Assembly: GCA_019425005.1 (NCBI GenBank)
Contig: JAHYYK010000017.1
Location: forward strand, 1 to 41,204
DNA: 41,204 bases
Direction of reading: 5' to 3'
From: Collinsella sp.
GTDB lineage: Bacteria > Actinomycetota > Coriobacteriia > Coriobacteriales > Coriobacteriaceae
Part shown: in pieces, positions 32,423 through 40,100 of the stretch
Numbering within the stretch: position 1 is the first letter of the stretch
Layout of the letters: each line of letters begins with the position of its first letter
Notes under the pieces: generated by a model
The model's input: the letters and a program-made list of their open reading frames with translations, nothing else
The model's database searches: none
Told to the model about the DNA's origin: nothing
Translations under genes and position numbers: made by a program

Positions 32423-33898
32423 ATGGCATCAGACGTTCGCGTCCGCTTTGCACCCTCGCCGACGGGCAAGCTGCACATCGGCGGCGCCCGCACCGCTATC
32501 TATAACTGGGCTTTTGCCCGCGCAAACGGCGGCACGTTCATCCTGCGCATCGACGACACCGACCCCACCCGCTCTACCGACGAGAACACGCAGATTATCC
32601 TGCGCGCCATGCGTTGGCTGGGCCTGGACTGGGACGAGGGCCCCGAGGTGGGCGGCGACTATGGCCCCTACGCACAGACCGAGCGCCTGGACCTATACAA
32701 GCGGGCCGCCCAGAAGCTCTGGGACGAGGGCAAGGCCTATCCCTGCTTCTGCACCAAGGAGCAGCTCGACGCCGATCGCAAGGCCGCCCAGGAGCGTAAG
32801 GACCCCTTCCAGGGCTATCAGCGCCGCTGCCGCGATCTTGATCCCGAGGAGGCACGCCGCCGCATCGAGGCCGGCGAGCCCTACGTCCTGCGCATCAAGG
32901 TGCCCGAGGACCGCGGCGACGTCCGTATCCACGACGCCGTCCACGGCGAGGTGACCTTCGACGCCAAGGAGCTCGACGACTTTGTCATCTTCCGCTCCGA
33001 CGGCACGCCCACGTATAACTTCGCGACCGTCGTCGACGACGCCATGATGAAGATCACCCACGTCATCCGCGGCGACGACCATCTGTCCAACACCCCGCGC
33101 CAGGTCATGGTCTACGAGGCCCTCGGCGCGCCCGTGCCTACGTTCGCCCACATCTCCATGATCCTTGGCGCCGACGGTAAGAAGCTCTCCAAGCGCCACG
33201 GCGCTACCTCGGTGGAGGAGTACCGCGACGCCGGTTACCTGTCCGACGCCTTCGTCAACTATCTGGCGCTGCTCGGCTGGTCGCTCGACGGCGAGACCAC
33301 GATCATCCCGCGCGATGTCCTGGCCAGCAAGTTCTCGCTCGACCGCATCTCCAAGAACCCGGCGACCTTCGACCCCAAGAAGCTTGATTGGGTTAATGCC
33401 GAGTACATCAATGGCATGTCCGATGCTCAGTTTGCCGATGAGATCATGGTCCCCGAGCTGCACGAGGCGGGTCTTATCGAGGGTAATGTCGAGTACGGCG
33501 AGGATTGGATCGATGCGCTTGCTGCCATCGTTAAGCCGCGCACCAAGATGCCGGCCGACGCCGTGACCGTCGCCGCTCCCATCTTTGCTACGGCCGAGAC
33601 GCTTGAGTATGACGAGAAGTCCGTCAACAAGGGCCTGGCCAAGGAAGGCATGGGTGCCATTCTGGATGCCGCCAAGGCCGCGCTCGAGGGCGTGGACGAG
33701 TGGACGGCTGTCAACATTGACGCCGCGCTTGAGCCGCTTCCCGAGCAGATGGACCTTAAGAAGCGCGTGGTGTTCCAGGCCGTGCGCGTCGCCGTCTGCG
33801 GCAACATGGTGAGTCCTCCGCTGGGCGAGACCATGGCGCTCGTCGGCCGCGACGACTGCCTGGCGCGCATCGACCGCGCCCGCACGATGGCGCTGTAA
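32423..33898 (+). CDS. gltX: Glutamyl-tRNA synthetase
   Basis: A 491-residue class I aminoacyl-tRNA synthetase. HIGH-type motif FAPSPTGKLHIGGARTA at the N-terminus, DDTDPTRS, and KMSKS-type motif KKLSKRHGATSVEEY. The C-terminal anticodon-binding helices are present; length is normal. Start at ATG 32423, with GAGGAG (32411-32416) upstream; an in-frame GTG/ATG further upstream (32384) lacks such a site. It may charge both tRNA-Glu and tRNA-Gln, as in most bacteria with GatCAB, but nothing here decides that. A terminator follows at 33923-33957. Confidence 0.95.
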   Translation: MASDVRVRFAPSPTGKLHIGGARTAIYNWAFARANGGTFILRIDDTDPTRSTDENTQIILRAMRWLGLDWDEGPEVGGDYGPYAQTERLDLYKRAAQKLWDEGKAYPCFCTKEQLDADRKAAQERKDPFQGYQRRCRDLDPEEARRRIEAGEPYVLRIKVPEDRGDVRIHDAVHGEVTFDAKELDDFVIFRSDGTPTYNFATVVDDAMMKITHVIRGDDHLSNTPRQVMVYEALGAPVPTFAHISMILGADGKKLSKRHGATSVEEYRDAGYLSDAFVNYLALLGWSLDGETTIIPRDVLASKFSLDRISKNPATFDPKKLDWVNAEYINGMSDAQFADEIMVPELHEAGLIEGNVEYGEDWIDALAAIVKPRTKMPADAVTVAAPIFATAETLEYDEKSVNKGLAKEGMGAILDAAKAALEGVDEWTAVNIDAALEPLPEQMDLKKRVVFQAVRVAVCGNMVSPPLGETMALVGRDDCLARIDRARTMAL

Positions 33899-33922
33899 TC
33901 GCTGCGCAAATGTATGTATCCG

Positions 33923-33957
33923 AGCCCCGTTCACTCAGAGCGGGGCTATTGTTTCTG
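33923..33957 (+). terminator. Rho-independent terminator of gltX
   Basis: AGCCCCG (33923-33929) and CGGGGCT (33941-33947) form a 7-bp stem with an 11-base loop, followed by ATTGTTTCTGT. It lies 25 bases after the gltX stop and before the priA ribosome-binding site. Confidence 0.7.
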
Positions 33958-33987
33958 TAGACGTATGGGATAGGAGGTGCTGGGGCC

Positions 33988-36441
33988 ATAGCCGAGCAAC
34001 TTTCGCTGTTTGGTTCGCCGGAACCAAAACAGGCCCTCGAAAAGCCCGACCGCTCGGCCGAGCAGGCCAAGCCCGAGTCCGCGCCCGAGCCCGTTGCCGC
34101 CTACGCGAGCGTGGTCCTCGACATCCCGACCCGTGCGCTGTCCGAGCCATTCGCCTACGGTATCCCCCGGTCCCTTGCCAACGAGGCGCAGATCGGATCC
34201 ACGGTCCTGGTCCACTTTGGTAACCGTGCTGCCGCAGGCTATATCGTCGATATTGCGCCCGAACTGGGCGACTTGCAAGGCAACATTACCCTCGACACCG
34301 CGCGCATCAAGCCCATCGAGACCATCCTCAGCAAACCGCTCTTTGGCGCCGAGTCCGCCCGTATTGCACGTTGGATGAGCCGCGAGTATGTTGCGACGCT
34401 TTCCGAGTGCCTGCGCCTGTTCTTGCCTCCGGGCGGAAGCCCGCGCGTGGTCAAGGGCGATGACGGCGTGTGGACCGTTGAGCGCCCTGCCGTTAAACCC
34501 ATCCAAAACCGCTGGGTCATGCTCACGCCCGAGGGTTTCGACTACACGCCGCCAAAGACCGCGGTCCGTCAGCGTCAGCTCATCGAGGCGCTCCAGTGCG
34601 GCCCGGTCACGACGCGCGACCTCAACCTGCTCTATAACAGTATGTCGGCGACCATCAAGGCGCTCGAAAAACGCGGCGTCGTGGTGGTGGAGGAGCGCCG
34701 TGCCTGGCGCGGTTGCAGCGAGCAGACCACGCTGTCCTCGGCAAGCGGCAAGGCGCCGGTCTCTCTTACCAACGGCCAGCAACAGGCACTCGCGCAGATT
34801 GAGCGCGCCCGTCTGGACGCTCATGGCGACGTGGTGCTGGTCGACGGCGTCACCGGCTCCGGCAAAACCGAGGTCTACCTCTCGGCGATTGAGCGCGTGC
34901 TGGCGACCGGCCGTTCGGCCTGCGTGCTCGTGCCCGAGATCTCGCTGACGGCCCAGACCGTCGGCCGCTTCCGTTCGCGCTTTGGCGAGACGGTCGCCGT
35001 GTTCCATTCGCGCCTTTCGGCCGGCGAGCGTCTGGACCAGTGGGATATGGTCGCCAGCGGTGCGGCCCGCGTGGTAGTCGGCGCCCGCTCGGCGCTCTTT
35101 TGCCCGCTCAGCGACTTGGGTCTCATCATCATCGACGAGGAGCACGAGACCAGCTACAAGCAGGGCTCTAGTCCGCGCTACCATGCGCGCGAGGTGGCGG
35201 CCGAGATGGCGCGGCGCTACCGCTGCCCGCTCGTGTTGGGCTCCGCCACGCCCTCGGCCGAGGCCCTCGACCGCTGCCGCCGTGGCACGTATAACGGTGC
35301 CACCTGGACGCGCGTCGAGATGCCCGAGCGCCCGGGACACGCCGTGCTGCCGACAGTCCGCATTGCCGACCTGCGCCGCGAGTTCTCGCACGGCAGCCGC
35401 TCTATGTTCTCAAAACCCTTGATGGAAGGTCTGGAGCGTGTGGTCGAGCGCCGCGAGAAGGCAGTGCTACTACATAACCGCCGTGGCTTTGCGCCGTTCC
35501 TGATGTGCCGCGAGTGCGGCTGCGTCCCAACCTGCAACCACTGCTCCACCGCGCTTACGTATCACGAGCGCACGCACACGCTGCAGTGTCACACCTGCGG
35601 ATCGTCTTGGCGCGTGCAGCCGTATCCCGCGCCCACGAGTCGTTGCCCCAAATGCGGTAGCCGCTATCTGGCAAAAATGGGCCTGGGCACTCAGCAGATC
35701 GAGGACGCGCTGCACCAGATGCTGCCCGAGGATGTCGCCATCATTCGCATGGATGCCGATTCCACGCGCGGCAAGGATGCGCACAAAAAACTGCTCGAGC
35801 AGTTCGATGCCGCCGATTGTGCGGTGCTGCTGGGCACGCAGATGATCGCCAAGGGCCTTGACTTTCCCGAGGTCACGCTTGTGGGCGTGGTCAATGCCGA
35901 CTTTGCCCTCAAGCTGCCGGACTTCCGCGCAGGGGAGCGCGCCTACGACCTGCTGGAACAGGTGGCGGGCCGTGCCGGTCGCGGCGATCGTCCCGGTGAG
36001 GTGATCATCCAGACCTACCTGCCCGAGGATCCGGTCATTCGCGCCGTCGCTGAGCACGACCGTTCGATCTTTACCGACTACGACCTGGATCAGCGCCGCG
36101 ACGCGCTGTACCCGCCGTTTATTCGCCTGGTCAACATTTTGGTGTGGTCGGCGAACCGAGACGACGCGCACGACTACATCGGGCGCATTGCAAAGCTTCT
36201 TAAGCGCCGCTGGCATGCCGCCGCGCCAGACTTTTTGCGGGCGGGCAGCGCGGTGCCGCAGGTGCTGGGCCCGGCTTCGTGTGTAATCGAGAGAGCCAAG
36301 GACCGTTACCGCTTCCATCTGCTTGTGAAGTCGCCCGTGGGGTACCATGTCTCTGATGATATCGACGCCTGCCTCAAAGAGGTGGGCTCTGTGCGCGGCG
36401 TGAGCGTGAGCGTTGACGTCGATGCCTATGATTTGATGTAA
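33988..36441 (+). CDS. priA: Primosomal protein N' (PriA replication-restart helicase), unusual start
   Basis: A DNA helicase that reloads the replisome at stalled forks. Visible: Walker A DGVTGSGKTEVYL, DEEH box IIIDEEHETSYKQ, and a zinc-binding block with paired cysteines (CRECGCVPTCNHC, then LQCHTCGSSW, RCPKCGSRYL). Next come GTQMIAKGLDFPEV and LLEQVAGRAGRGDRPGEV, typical of PriA. The start is odd. The best ribosome-binding site (AGGAGGTG, 33972-33979) is followed 8-10 bases later by ATA (33988), in frame and giving AEQLSLFGSPEP as the first residues. No ATG, GTG or TTG codon follows until GTG 34111. With ATA the protein has 817 residues, with GTG 34111 it has 776. First gene of priA-def-fmt-rsmB. 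Confidence 0.9.
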   Translation: MAEQLSLFGSPEPKQALEKPDRSAEQAKPESAPEPVAAYASVVLDIPTRALSEPFAYGIPRSLANEAQIGSTVLVHFGNRAAAGYIVDIAPELGDLQGNITLDTARIKPIETILSKPLFGAESARIARWMSREYVATLSECLRLFLPPGGSPRVVKGDDGVWTVERPAVKPIQNRWVMLTPEGFDYTPPKTAVRQRQLIEALQCGPVTTRDLNLLYNSMSATIKALEKRGVVVVEERRAWRGCSEQTTLSSASGKAPVSLTNGQQQALAQIERARLDAHGDVVLVDGVTGSGKTEVYLSAIERVLATGRSACVLVPEISLTAQTVGRFRSRFGETVAVFHSRLSAGERLDQWDMVASGAARVVVGARSALFCPLSDLGLIIIDEEHETSYKQGSSPRYHAREVAAEMARRYRCPLVLGSATPSAEALDRCRRGTYNGATWTRVEMPERPGHAVLPTVRIADLRREFSHGSRSMFSKPLMEGLERVVERREKAVLLHNRRGFAPFLMCRECGCVPTCNHCSTALTYHERTHTLQCHTCGSSWRVQPYPAPTSRCPKCGSRYLAKMGLGTQQIEDALHQMLPEDVAIIRMDADSTRGKDAHKKLLEQFDAADCAVLLGTQMIAKGLDFPEVTLVGVVNADFALKLPDFRAGERAYDLLEQVAGRAGRGDRPGEVIIQTYLPEDPVIRAVAEHDRSIFTDYDLDQRRDALYPPFIRLVNILVWSANRDDAHDYIGRIAKLLKRRWHAAAPDFLRAGSAVPQVLGPASCVIERAKDRYRFHLLVKSPVGYHVSDDIDACLKEVGSVRGVSVSVDVDAYDLM

Positions 36442-36459
36442 CAACCCGAAAGGATGGCC

Positions 36460-36996
36460 ATGGAAGCCAACGGAATCGTACTGTCGCCCGACCCTCGTCT
36501 GCGCCAGGAGTGCGCCGTCATCGAGGAGATCACCCCGGCGATTGAGGCGCTTGCCGAGAAGATGAAGAAGATGATGTTCGACAACGGCGGTTGCGGCCTG
36601 GCCGCCCCGCAGATCGGTGAGCTCATTCAGCTCGTCACCATCGACTGCGACTACAGCGACAAGAACGATTACGACCCGTACGTGCTCATCAACCCCGTCA
36701 TTGTCGAGCAGAGTGACCATTTGGTGCCGTTTAGCGAGGGCTGCCTTTCCATCCCCGGCATTAGCTGCGAGATCGAGCGTCCCGATCACGTTGTCGTCGA
36801 GGCGTATGACCTGGATGCCAACCTGATTCGCTATGAGGCCACAGGCGACCTGTTCTGCGTGTGCCTGCAGCACGAGATCGATCACCTGCACGGCAATACC
36901 ATGTTCGAGCGACTCAAGCCGATGCAGAGGATCAAGGCCGTCAAGGAGTACCAGGACGCCCTGGCCCGCGGCGCTCGACCGGGCGAGACGGAGTAG
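36460..36996 (+). CDS. def: Peptide deformylase
   Basis: A 178-residue metalloenzyme removing the formyl group from nascent proteins. All three motifs are present: GGCGLAAPQIG, EGCLSIPGIS with the metal-binding Cys, and LQHEIDHLHG with the two metal-binding His and the catalytic Glu. ATG 36460 is preferred because GAAAGG (36448-36453) has 6-base spacing; ATG 36454 abuts that site and would add only two residues. It lies 18 bases after priA and before fmt, so deformylation and formylation enzymes are neighbours, as in many bacteria. A long inverted repeat follows the stop. Confidence 0.95.
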   Translation: MEANGIVLSPDPRLRQECAVIEEITPAIEALAEKMKKMMFDNGGCGLAAPQIGELIQLVTIDCDYSDKNDYDPYVLINPVIVEQSDHLVPFSEGCLSIPGISCEIERPDHVVVEAYDLDANLIRYEATGDLFCVCLQHEIDHLHGNTMFERLKPMQRIKAVKEYQDALARGARPGETE

Positions 36997-37004
36997 GTTT
37001 GTCC

Positions 37005-37100
37005 GTCCCCGGGGCGCCCGCCTATATCATCCCGTGCTCAAACATTCTCGCTGCGCTGCGAAACTGCGCGCGGGACGATATAGGCGGGCGCCCCGGGGAC
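37005..37100. repeat. Long inverted repeat (24-bp perfect arms) between def and fmt
   Basis: Arms 37005-37028 and 37077-37100 are perfectly complementary (they contain GGGGCGCCCGCCTATAT); after one mismatch five more pairs follow inward (37030-37034 with 37071-37075). The interior holds TCGCTGCGCTGCGA, itself a small hairpin. It lies 8 bases after the def stop. It has no T-run, so it is not a normal terminator. Confidence 0.85.
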
Positions 37101-37176
37101 TACGTTGACGCTGCTTGACTCGCCCGGGTGCCGTCGGGCCAGGGAAGGGCGTCTTCGCTGATAATTGCTTTGTTGG

Positions 37177-37210
37177 AAGAGCTGCTTTTATTGCGGCTCT
37201 TTCTTTGGTT
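37177..37210 (+). terminator. Rho-independent terminator downstream of def
   Basis: AAGAGCTGC (37177-37185) pairs with GCGGCTCTT (37193-37201), with one G-U pair, around a 7-base loop. It is followed by TCTTTGGTTTT. It would separate priA-def from fmt-rsmB. The rest of 37101-37317 is T-rich and without a gene I can support. Confidence 0.6.
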
Positions 37211-37317
37211 TTGGGTATATTTGTTTTTGTTGAATTGTTCTTGCGGATGGGCCGGGTACTTGGCTTTCCGCTGTTCTTTGTAGCCGTCTCGGCTTTGGTT
37301 GAGGGGAGACGTCCTTT

Positions 37318-38238
37318 ATGCGTATTGTGTTTATGGGTACGCCTGATTTTGCTGAGCCTTCGCTGGTTTCGCTTGTTGAGGCTGGGAATGAGATTGCGCT
37401 TGTTGTTACTCGTCCTGATGCTGTTCGTGGGCGTGGTAAAAAGTTGGAGCCGTCTCCTGTTAAGGCTAAGGCGCTTGAGTTGGGGTTGCCGGTTGTTGAG
37501 GCCAATCGTATGACGCCTGAGGTTGTTGAGGCGCTTCAGGCTGTCCAGGCTGACATTTTCTGCGTGGCTGCTTATGGGTGCATTTTGCCCGATGAGGTGC
37601 TGCATATGGCGCCGCTCGGCATTGTGAATGTTCATGCGTCCTTGCTGCCTCGTTGGCGTGGGGCTGCTCCTATTCAGCGTGCGATTCTCGCTGGTGACGA
37701 GGTTGCTGGCGTTGCTATCATGCGCATCGGGCATGGCGTGGATACTGGCGCTTATTGTGCTCAGGCTTCCACGTCGGTTGCCGGTAAGCATGCTGAGGCG
37801 CTGACCATGGAGCTTGCTGAGCTTGGCGGTAAATTGCTTGCCGATACGCTTCCTTCGCTTTCCGATGGCACCGCCGTGTGGACTGAGCAGGATGAGTCGC
37901 TTGTTACCCATGCCGCCAAGATTTCTAAGCAGGAGATGCGTCTTGATCCGCAGATGGGGGCGCTCAATTGCGTGCGTCATGTGCTGGCCTCGTCCGATAC
38001 CGCGCCTGCCCGATGCGTGATTGCCGGCAAGACCGTGCGCGTGCTCGATGCTGCACCGGCCGATGTCTCGCTTGACGAGGGCGCCGTTGACGTTAAGAAC
38101 AAGCGTGTTTACCTTGGTCTTTCCGATGGCTCGGTTGAATTGCTCGAGGTTAAGCCCGATGGCAAGCGTGCTATGTCTGCTTCTGCCTGGGCTGCTGGCC
38201 TGCAGGGCGCCGATCTTTCGTGGGGTGTTTTGTCATGA
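37318..38238 (+). CDS. fmt: Methionyl-tRNA formyltransferase
   Basis: A 306-residue enzyme that formylates initiator Met-tRNA using 10-formyl-THF. It starts RIVFMGTPDFAEPSL, then VVTRPDAVRGRGKKL, AAYGCILPDEVL and the catalytic block VNVHASLLPRWRGAAPIQRA with its Asn/His pair, followed by HGVDTGAYC. Normal length, with a C-terminal tRNA-binding domain. Start at ATG 37318, with GAGGGGAG upstream. Its codons are strikingly T-ending in the first 200 bases (GTT, GCT, CTT), unlike priA. The last base pairs overlap the rsmB start (ATGA). Confidence 0.95.
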   Translation: MRIVFMGTPDFAEPSLVSLVEAGNEIALVVTRPDAVRGRGKKLEPSPVKAKALELGLPVVEANRMTPEVVEALQAVQADIFCVAAYGCILPDEVLHMAPLGIVNVHASLLPRWRGAAPIQRAILAGDEVAGVAIMRIGHGVDTGAYCAQASTSVAGKHAEALTMELAELGGKLLADTLPSLSDGTAVWTEQDESLVTHAAKISKQEMRLDPQMGALNCVRHVLASSDTAPARCVIAGKTVRVLDAAPADVSLDEGAVDVKNKRVYLGLSDGSVELLEVKPDGKRAMSASAWAAGLQGADLSWGVLS

Positions 38239-39635
38239 GCAAGCTGTCACCCGCGCGCAAGCTTGCGCTCGATGTATTGATGGAGGCCGATCGCCGCGGT
38301 ATGTATGCACGCGACGTGTTGTCTTCCCGTGCTTCTGCCAAGGCCATTGATCAACGCGATTCCGCGTTTGCCGCTCGCTTGGCGCTCGGTGTTGCCGCCA
38401 CACAGGGTATTTTGGATGAACTGCTCGATCAGTTTCTCGATAAGCCCAAAAAGGTCGCGCCGCGTGTTCGCATGGCGCTTCGCATCTCGGCCTTCGAGAT
38501 GCTCTATCTGCATACGCCTGGCCGCGTTGCGGTGAGTCAGGGCGTTGAGCTGGTGCGCAGCGGAGCTAAGTCTGCCGCTGGTTTGGCCAATGCCGTGCTC
38601 CATAAGGTCGCGGACAACGTTGAGAACTTTGCCACTGCGTCCGATGTAGATGAGTCTGAGCGACGCTTGGTTCGTCTGTCGCGCCTGATGGGTCTGCCGC
38701 GTTGGCTGTGCGCTCGTATTATGGCCTCGTTCGATACCCCAGAGGGTGCGCTCAACTTTGCTGGCAATCTGGCCCCCGCGCCTCTGGCCCTGCATGAGAA
38801 CGCTTTTGCTTCCAAGCCCGATCCGTATATCTCGCAGCTCGTCGCACCTGTCTTCCCGGGCTGCCATGCCCCGGTTGATGCCCAGGTTACCGTTGCTTCG
38901 GGTGCGTTTGAGCGTGCTGCCGCGGTGGCATCTGATCTCAACGCGCAACTTATCGCCACAGCTGCCACGCGCCCTGGTAGCTGCCTTGAGATTGGTGCCG
39001 GTCGTGGCACCAAGACCTATGTGATGATGTGCCAGGCCAAGCGTACGGGCTATGAGCGTCAGCATACGGCGCTCGATCTGCATGATCGCAAGTGCGATCT
39101 GAATCTCGCTCGCCTGCATAAGGCCGGTATTCAGGGCGTTCGTACGGTTTCTGGTGATGCTTGCGAGCTTGATGAGGTGCTCACATCGTTTGATGCCATG
39201 CTTGGCGAGCCGGTTAAGTTCGACACAGTCTTTATCGATGCGCCGTGCTCTGGCACCGGAACCATGCGTCGTCATCCCGAGATCCCGTGGCGCCTGACCG
39301 AAAAGGATGTGACGGTTGAGCTGCCCAAACTGCAGCTTACGATGCTCAAGGAGGCTGCTGCCCGCGTGGCTGCCGGCGGCGAGCTTATCTATGCCACCTG
39401 CTCGGTCTTTGATGAAGAGAACACGCAAGTCGTGGATGCGTTTTTGGCTTCTCCCGAGGGCGCAGGTTTTAGCTTGGCACCCCTCTCCGAGGCGCAGATT
39501 CTGCAGCTACCCGAGTTCGAACAAGCCAAGAAGCTCGTCTCCGTACGTCAAAACGACCGCGGACTATTCCAAAGCGTCCCCGTAAACGCCGACTCCTACG
39601 ACGGCCACTTCTGCGCCCGCCTGGCTCACATGTAA
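38235..39635 (+). CDS. rsmB: 16S rRNA (cytosine-967-C5)-methyltransferase
   Basis: A 466-residue RsmB (Sun). N-terminal NusB-like RNA-binding domain at about 1-140 (ARKLALDVLMEADRRG, ALRISAFEMLYL, VELVRSGAKSAAGLANAVLHKV). The C-terminal SAM-dependent m5C methyltransferase has motif I CLEIGAGRGTKT, motif IV FIDAPCSGTGTMRRHPEI and motif VI IYATCSVFDEENTQVV; the two Cys are the releasing and nucleophilic residues. Start at ATG 38235, overlapping the fmt stop by 4 bases, so the pair is coupled. Codon use shifts back to more C-ending codons in the final hundred bases. Confidence 0.94.
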   Translation: MSKLSPARKLALDVLMEADRRGMYARDVLSSRASAKAIDQRDSAFAARLALGVAATQGILDELLDQFLDKPKKVAPRVRMALRISAFEMLYLHTPGRVAVSQGVELVRSGAKSAAGLANAVLHKVADNVENFATASDVDESERRLVRLSRLMGLPRWLCARIMASFDTPEGALNFAGNLAPAPLALHENAFASKPDPYISQLVAPVFPGCHAPVDAQVTVASGAFERAAAVASDLNAQLIATAATRPGSCLEIGAGRGTKTYVMMCQAKRTGYERQHTALDLHDRKCDLNLARLHKAGIQGVRTVSGDACELDEVLTSFDAMLGEPVKFDTVFIDAPCSGTGTMRRHPEIPWRLTEKDVTVELPKLQLTMLKEAAARVAAGGELIYATCSVFDEENTQVVDAFLASPEGAGFSLAPLSEAQILQLPEFEQAKKLVSVRQNDRGLFQSVPVNADSYDGHFCARLAHM

Positions 39636-39640
39636 CAACT

Positions 39641-39708
39641 AAGCTGCGTTGAAATAGGGATTGAAAGACGCTTCTACCCGCTAAACAGTCCTTATTTCAC
39701 CGCAACTC
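39641..39708. repeat. Inverted-repeat element, copy B
   Basis: Imperfect 16-base arms: AAGCTGCGTTGAAATA (39641-39656) against TATTTCACCGCAACTC (about 39692-39707). The reverse complement aligns with the element at 23385-23453 over its full length, including the GTTGCGGTGAAATA end and the CTGTTT block. Located 5 bases after the rsmB stop, between convergent genes, so it may end rsmB transcripts. Confidence 0.65.
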
Positions 39709-39737
39709 ATAAGGAAACCTGGGCAGCTAAAGAATCA

Positions 39738-39765
39738 GCCCCGCGATTGGTGTTGATCGCGGGGC
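39738..39765. terminator. Terminator hairpin between rsmB and the zinc ribbon gene
   Basis: A perfect 10-bp stem GCCCCGCGAT (39738-39747) with ATCGCGGGGC (39756-39765) and an 8-base loop. On the minus strand it is followed by TGATTCTTT and on the plus strand by CGCGTTGTTTCT, so it could work in both directions; it lies just after the stop of the minus-strand gene. Confidence 0.65.
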
Positions 39766-39775
39766 CGCGTTGTTT

Positions 39776-40012
39776 CTAGTGGTTATGCGGACAGTTGGCG
39801 CAGCAGCCGTTTGTGGCGCTGGTGCTGGAGCCACCGCTTCGCTGGTCGGTGTTGTAGAAACCGCTGCCCTCAAATTTAATACCGCTGGCCGAGAACGTCT
39901 TGACCGCCGGGGCACCGCAGCTCGGGCATAGGACCTCGGGGGTCTCGGACATGGGATGCTCAACCTCGAACACGTTGCCGCAGCTCGAGCACTTGTAATC
40001 GTAGCGCGCCAT
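39776..40012 (-). CDS. FmdB-family zinc ribbon protein
   Basis: A 78-residue protein. The N-terminus MARYDYKCSSCGNVFEVEH and the following VLCPSCGAPAVKTFSASG form the CxxC...CxxC zinc ribbon of the FmdB family, often annotated as a putative regulatory protein. The C-terminal 25 residues are Ser/Gly-rich and end in a second Cys/His-rich patch (NGCCANCPHNH) that could bind another metal. Start at ATG 40012 with AAAAGGAAG upstream. Function is unknown in the family; no partner gene is evident. Confidence 0.85.
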   Translation of the reverse strand: MARYDYKCSSCGNVFEVEHPMSETPEVLCPSCGAPAVKTFSASGIKFEGSGFYNTDQRSGGSSTSATNGCCANCPHNH

Positions 40013-40029
40013 AATACTTCCTTTTCAGC

Positions 40030-40056
40030 ACAAAGCGGGCAGATCGCTCTGCCCGC
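40030..40056 (-). terminator. Terminator hairpin downstream of the glucanotransferase
   Basis: GCGGGCAGA (40035-40043) and TCTGCCCGC (40048-40056) form a perfect 9-bp stem with a 4-base loop. On the minus strand it is followed by a short TTTGTGC. It lies 45 bases after the glucanotransferase stop and before the zinc ribbon gene. Confidence 0.55.
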
Positions 40057-40100
40057 AAAAATTCAAACAGCTGTAACTGTACCCTATATCGGGGGTTTTA

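Noticed and set aside
37115..37513. Hydrophobic open frame running into fmt
   Set aside because: It overlaps the start of fmt in another frame, lies on a T-rich spacer with a terminator, and has no ribosome-binding site or family pattern.
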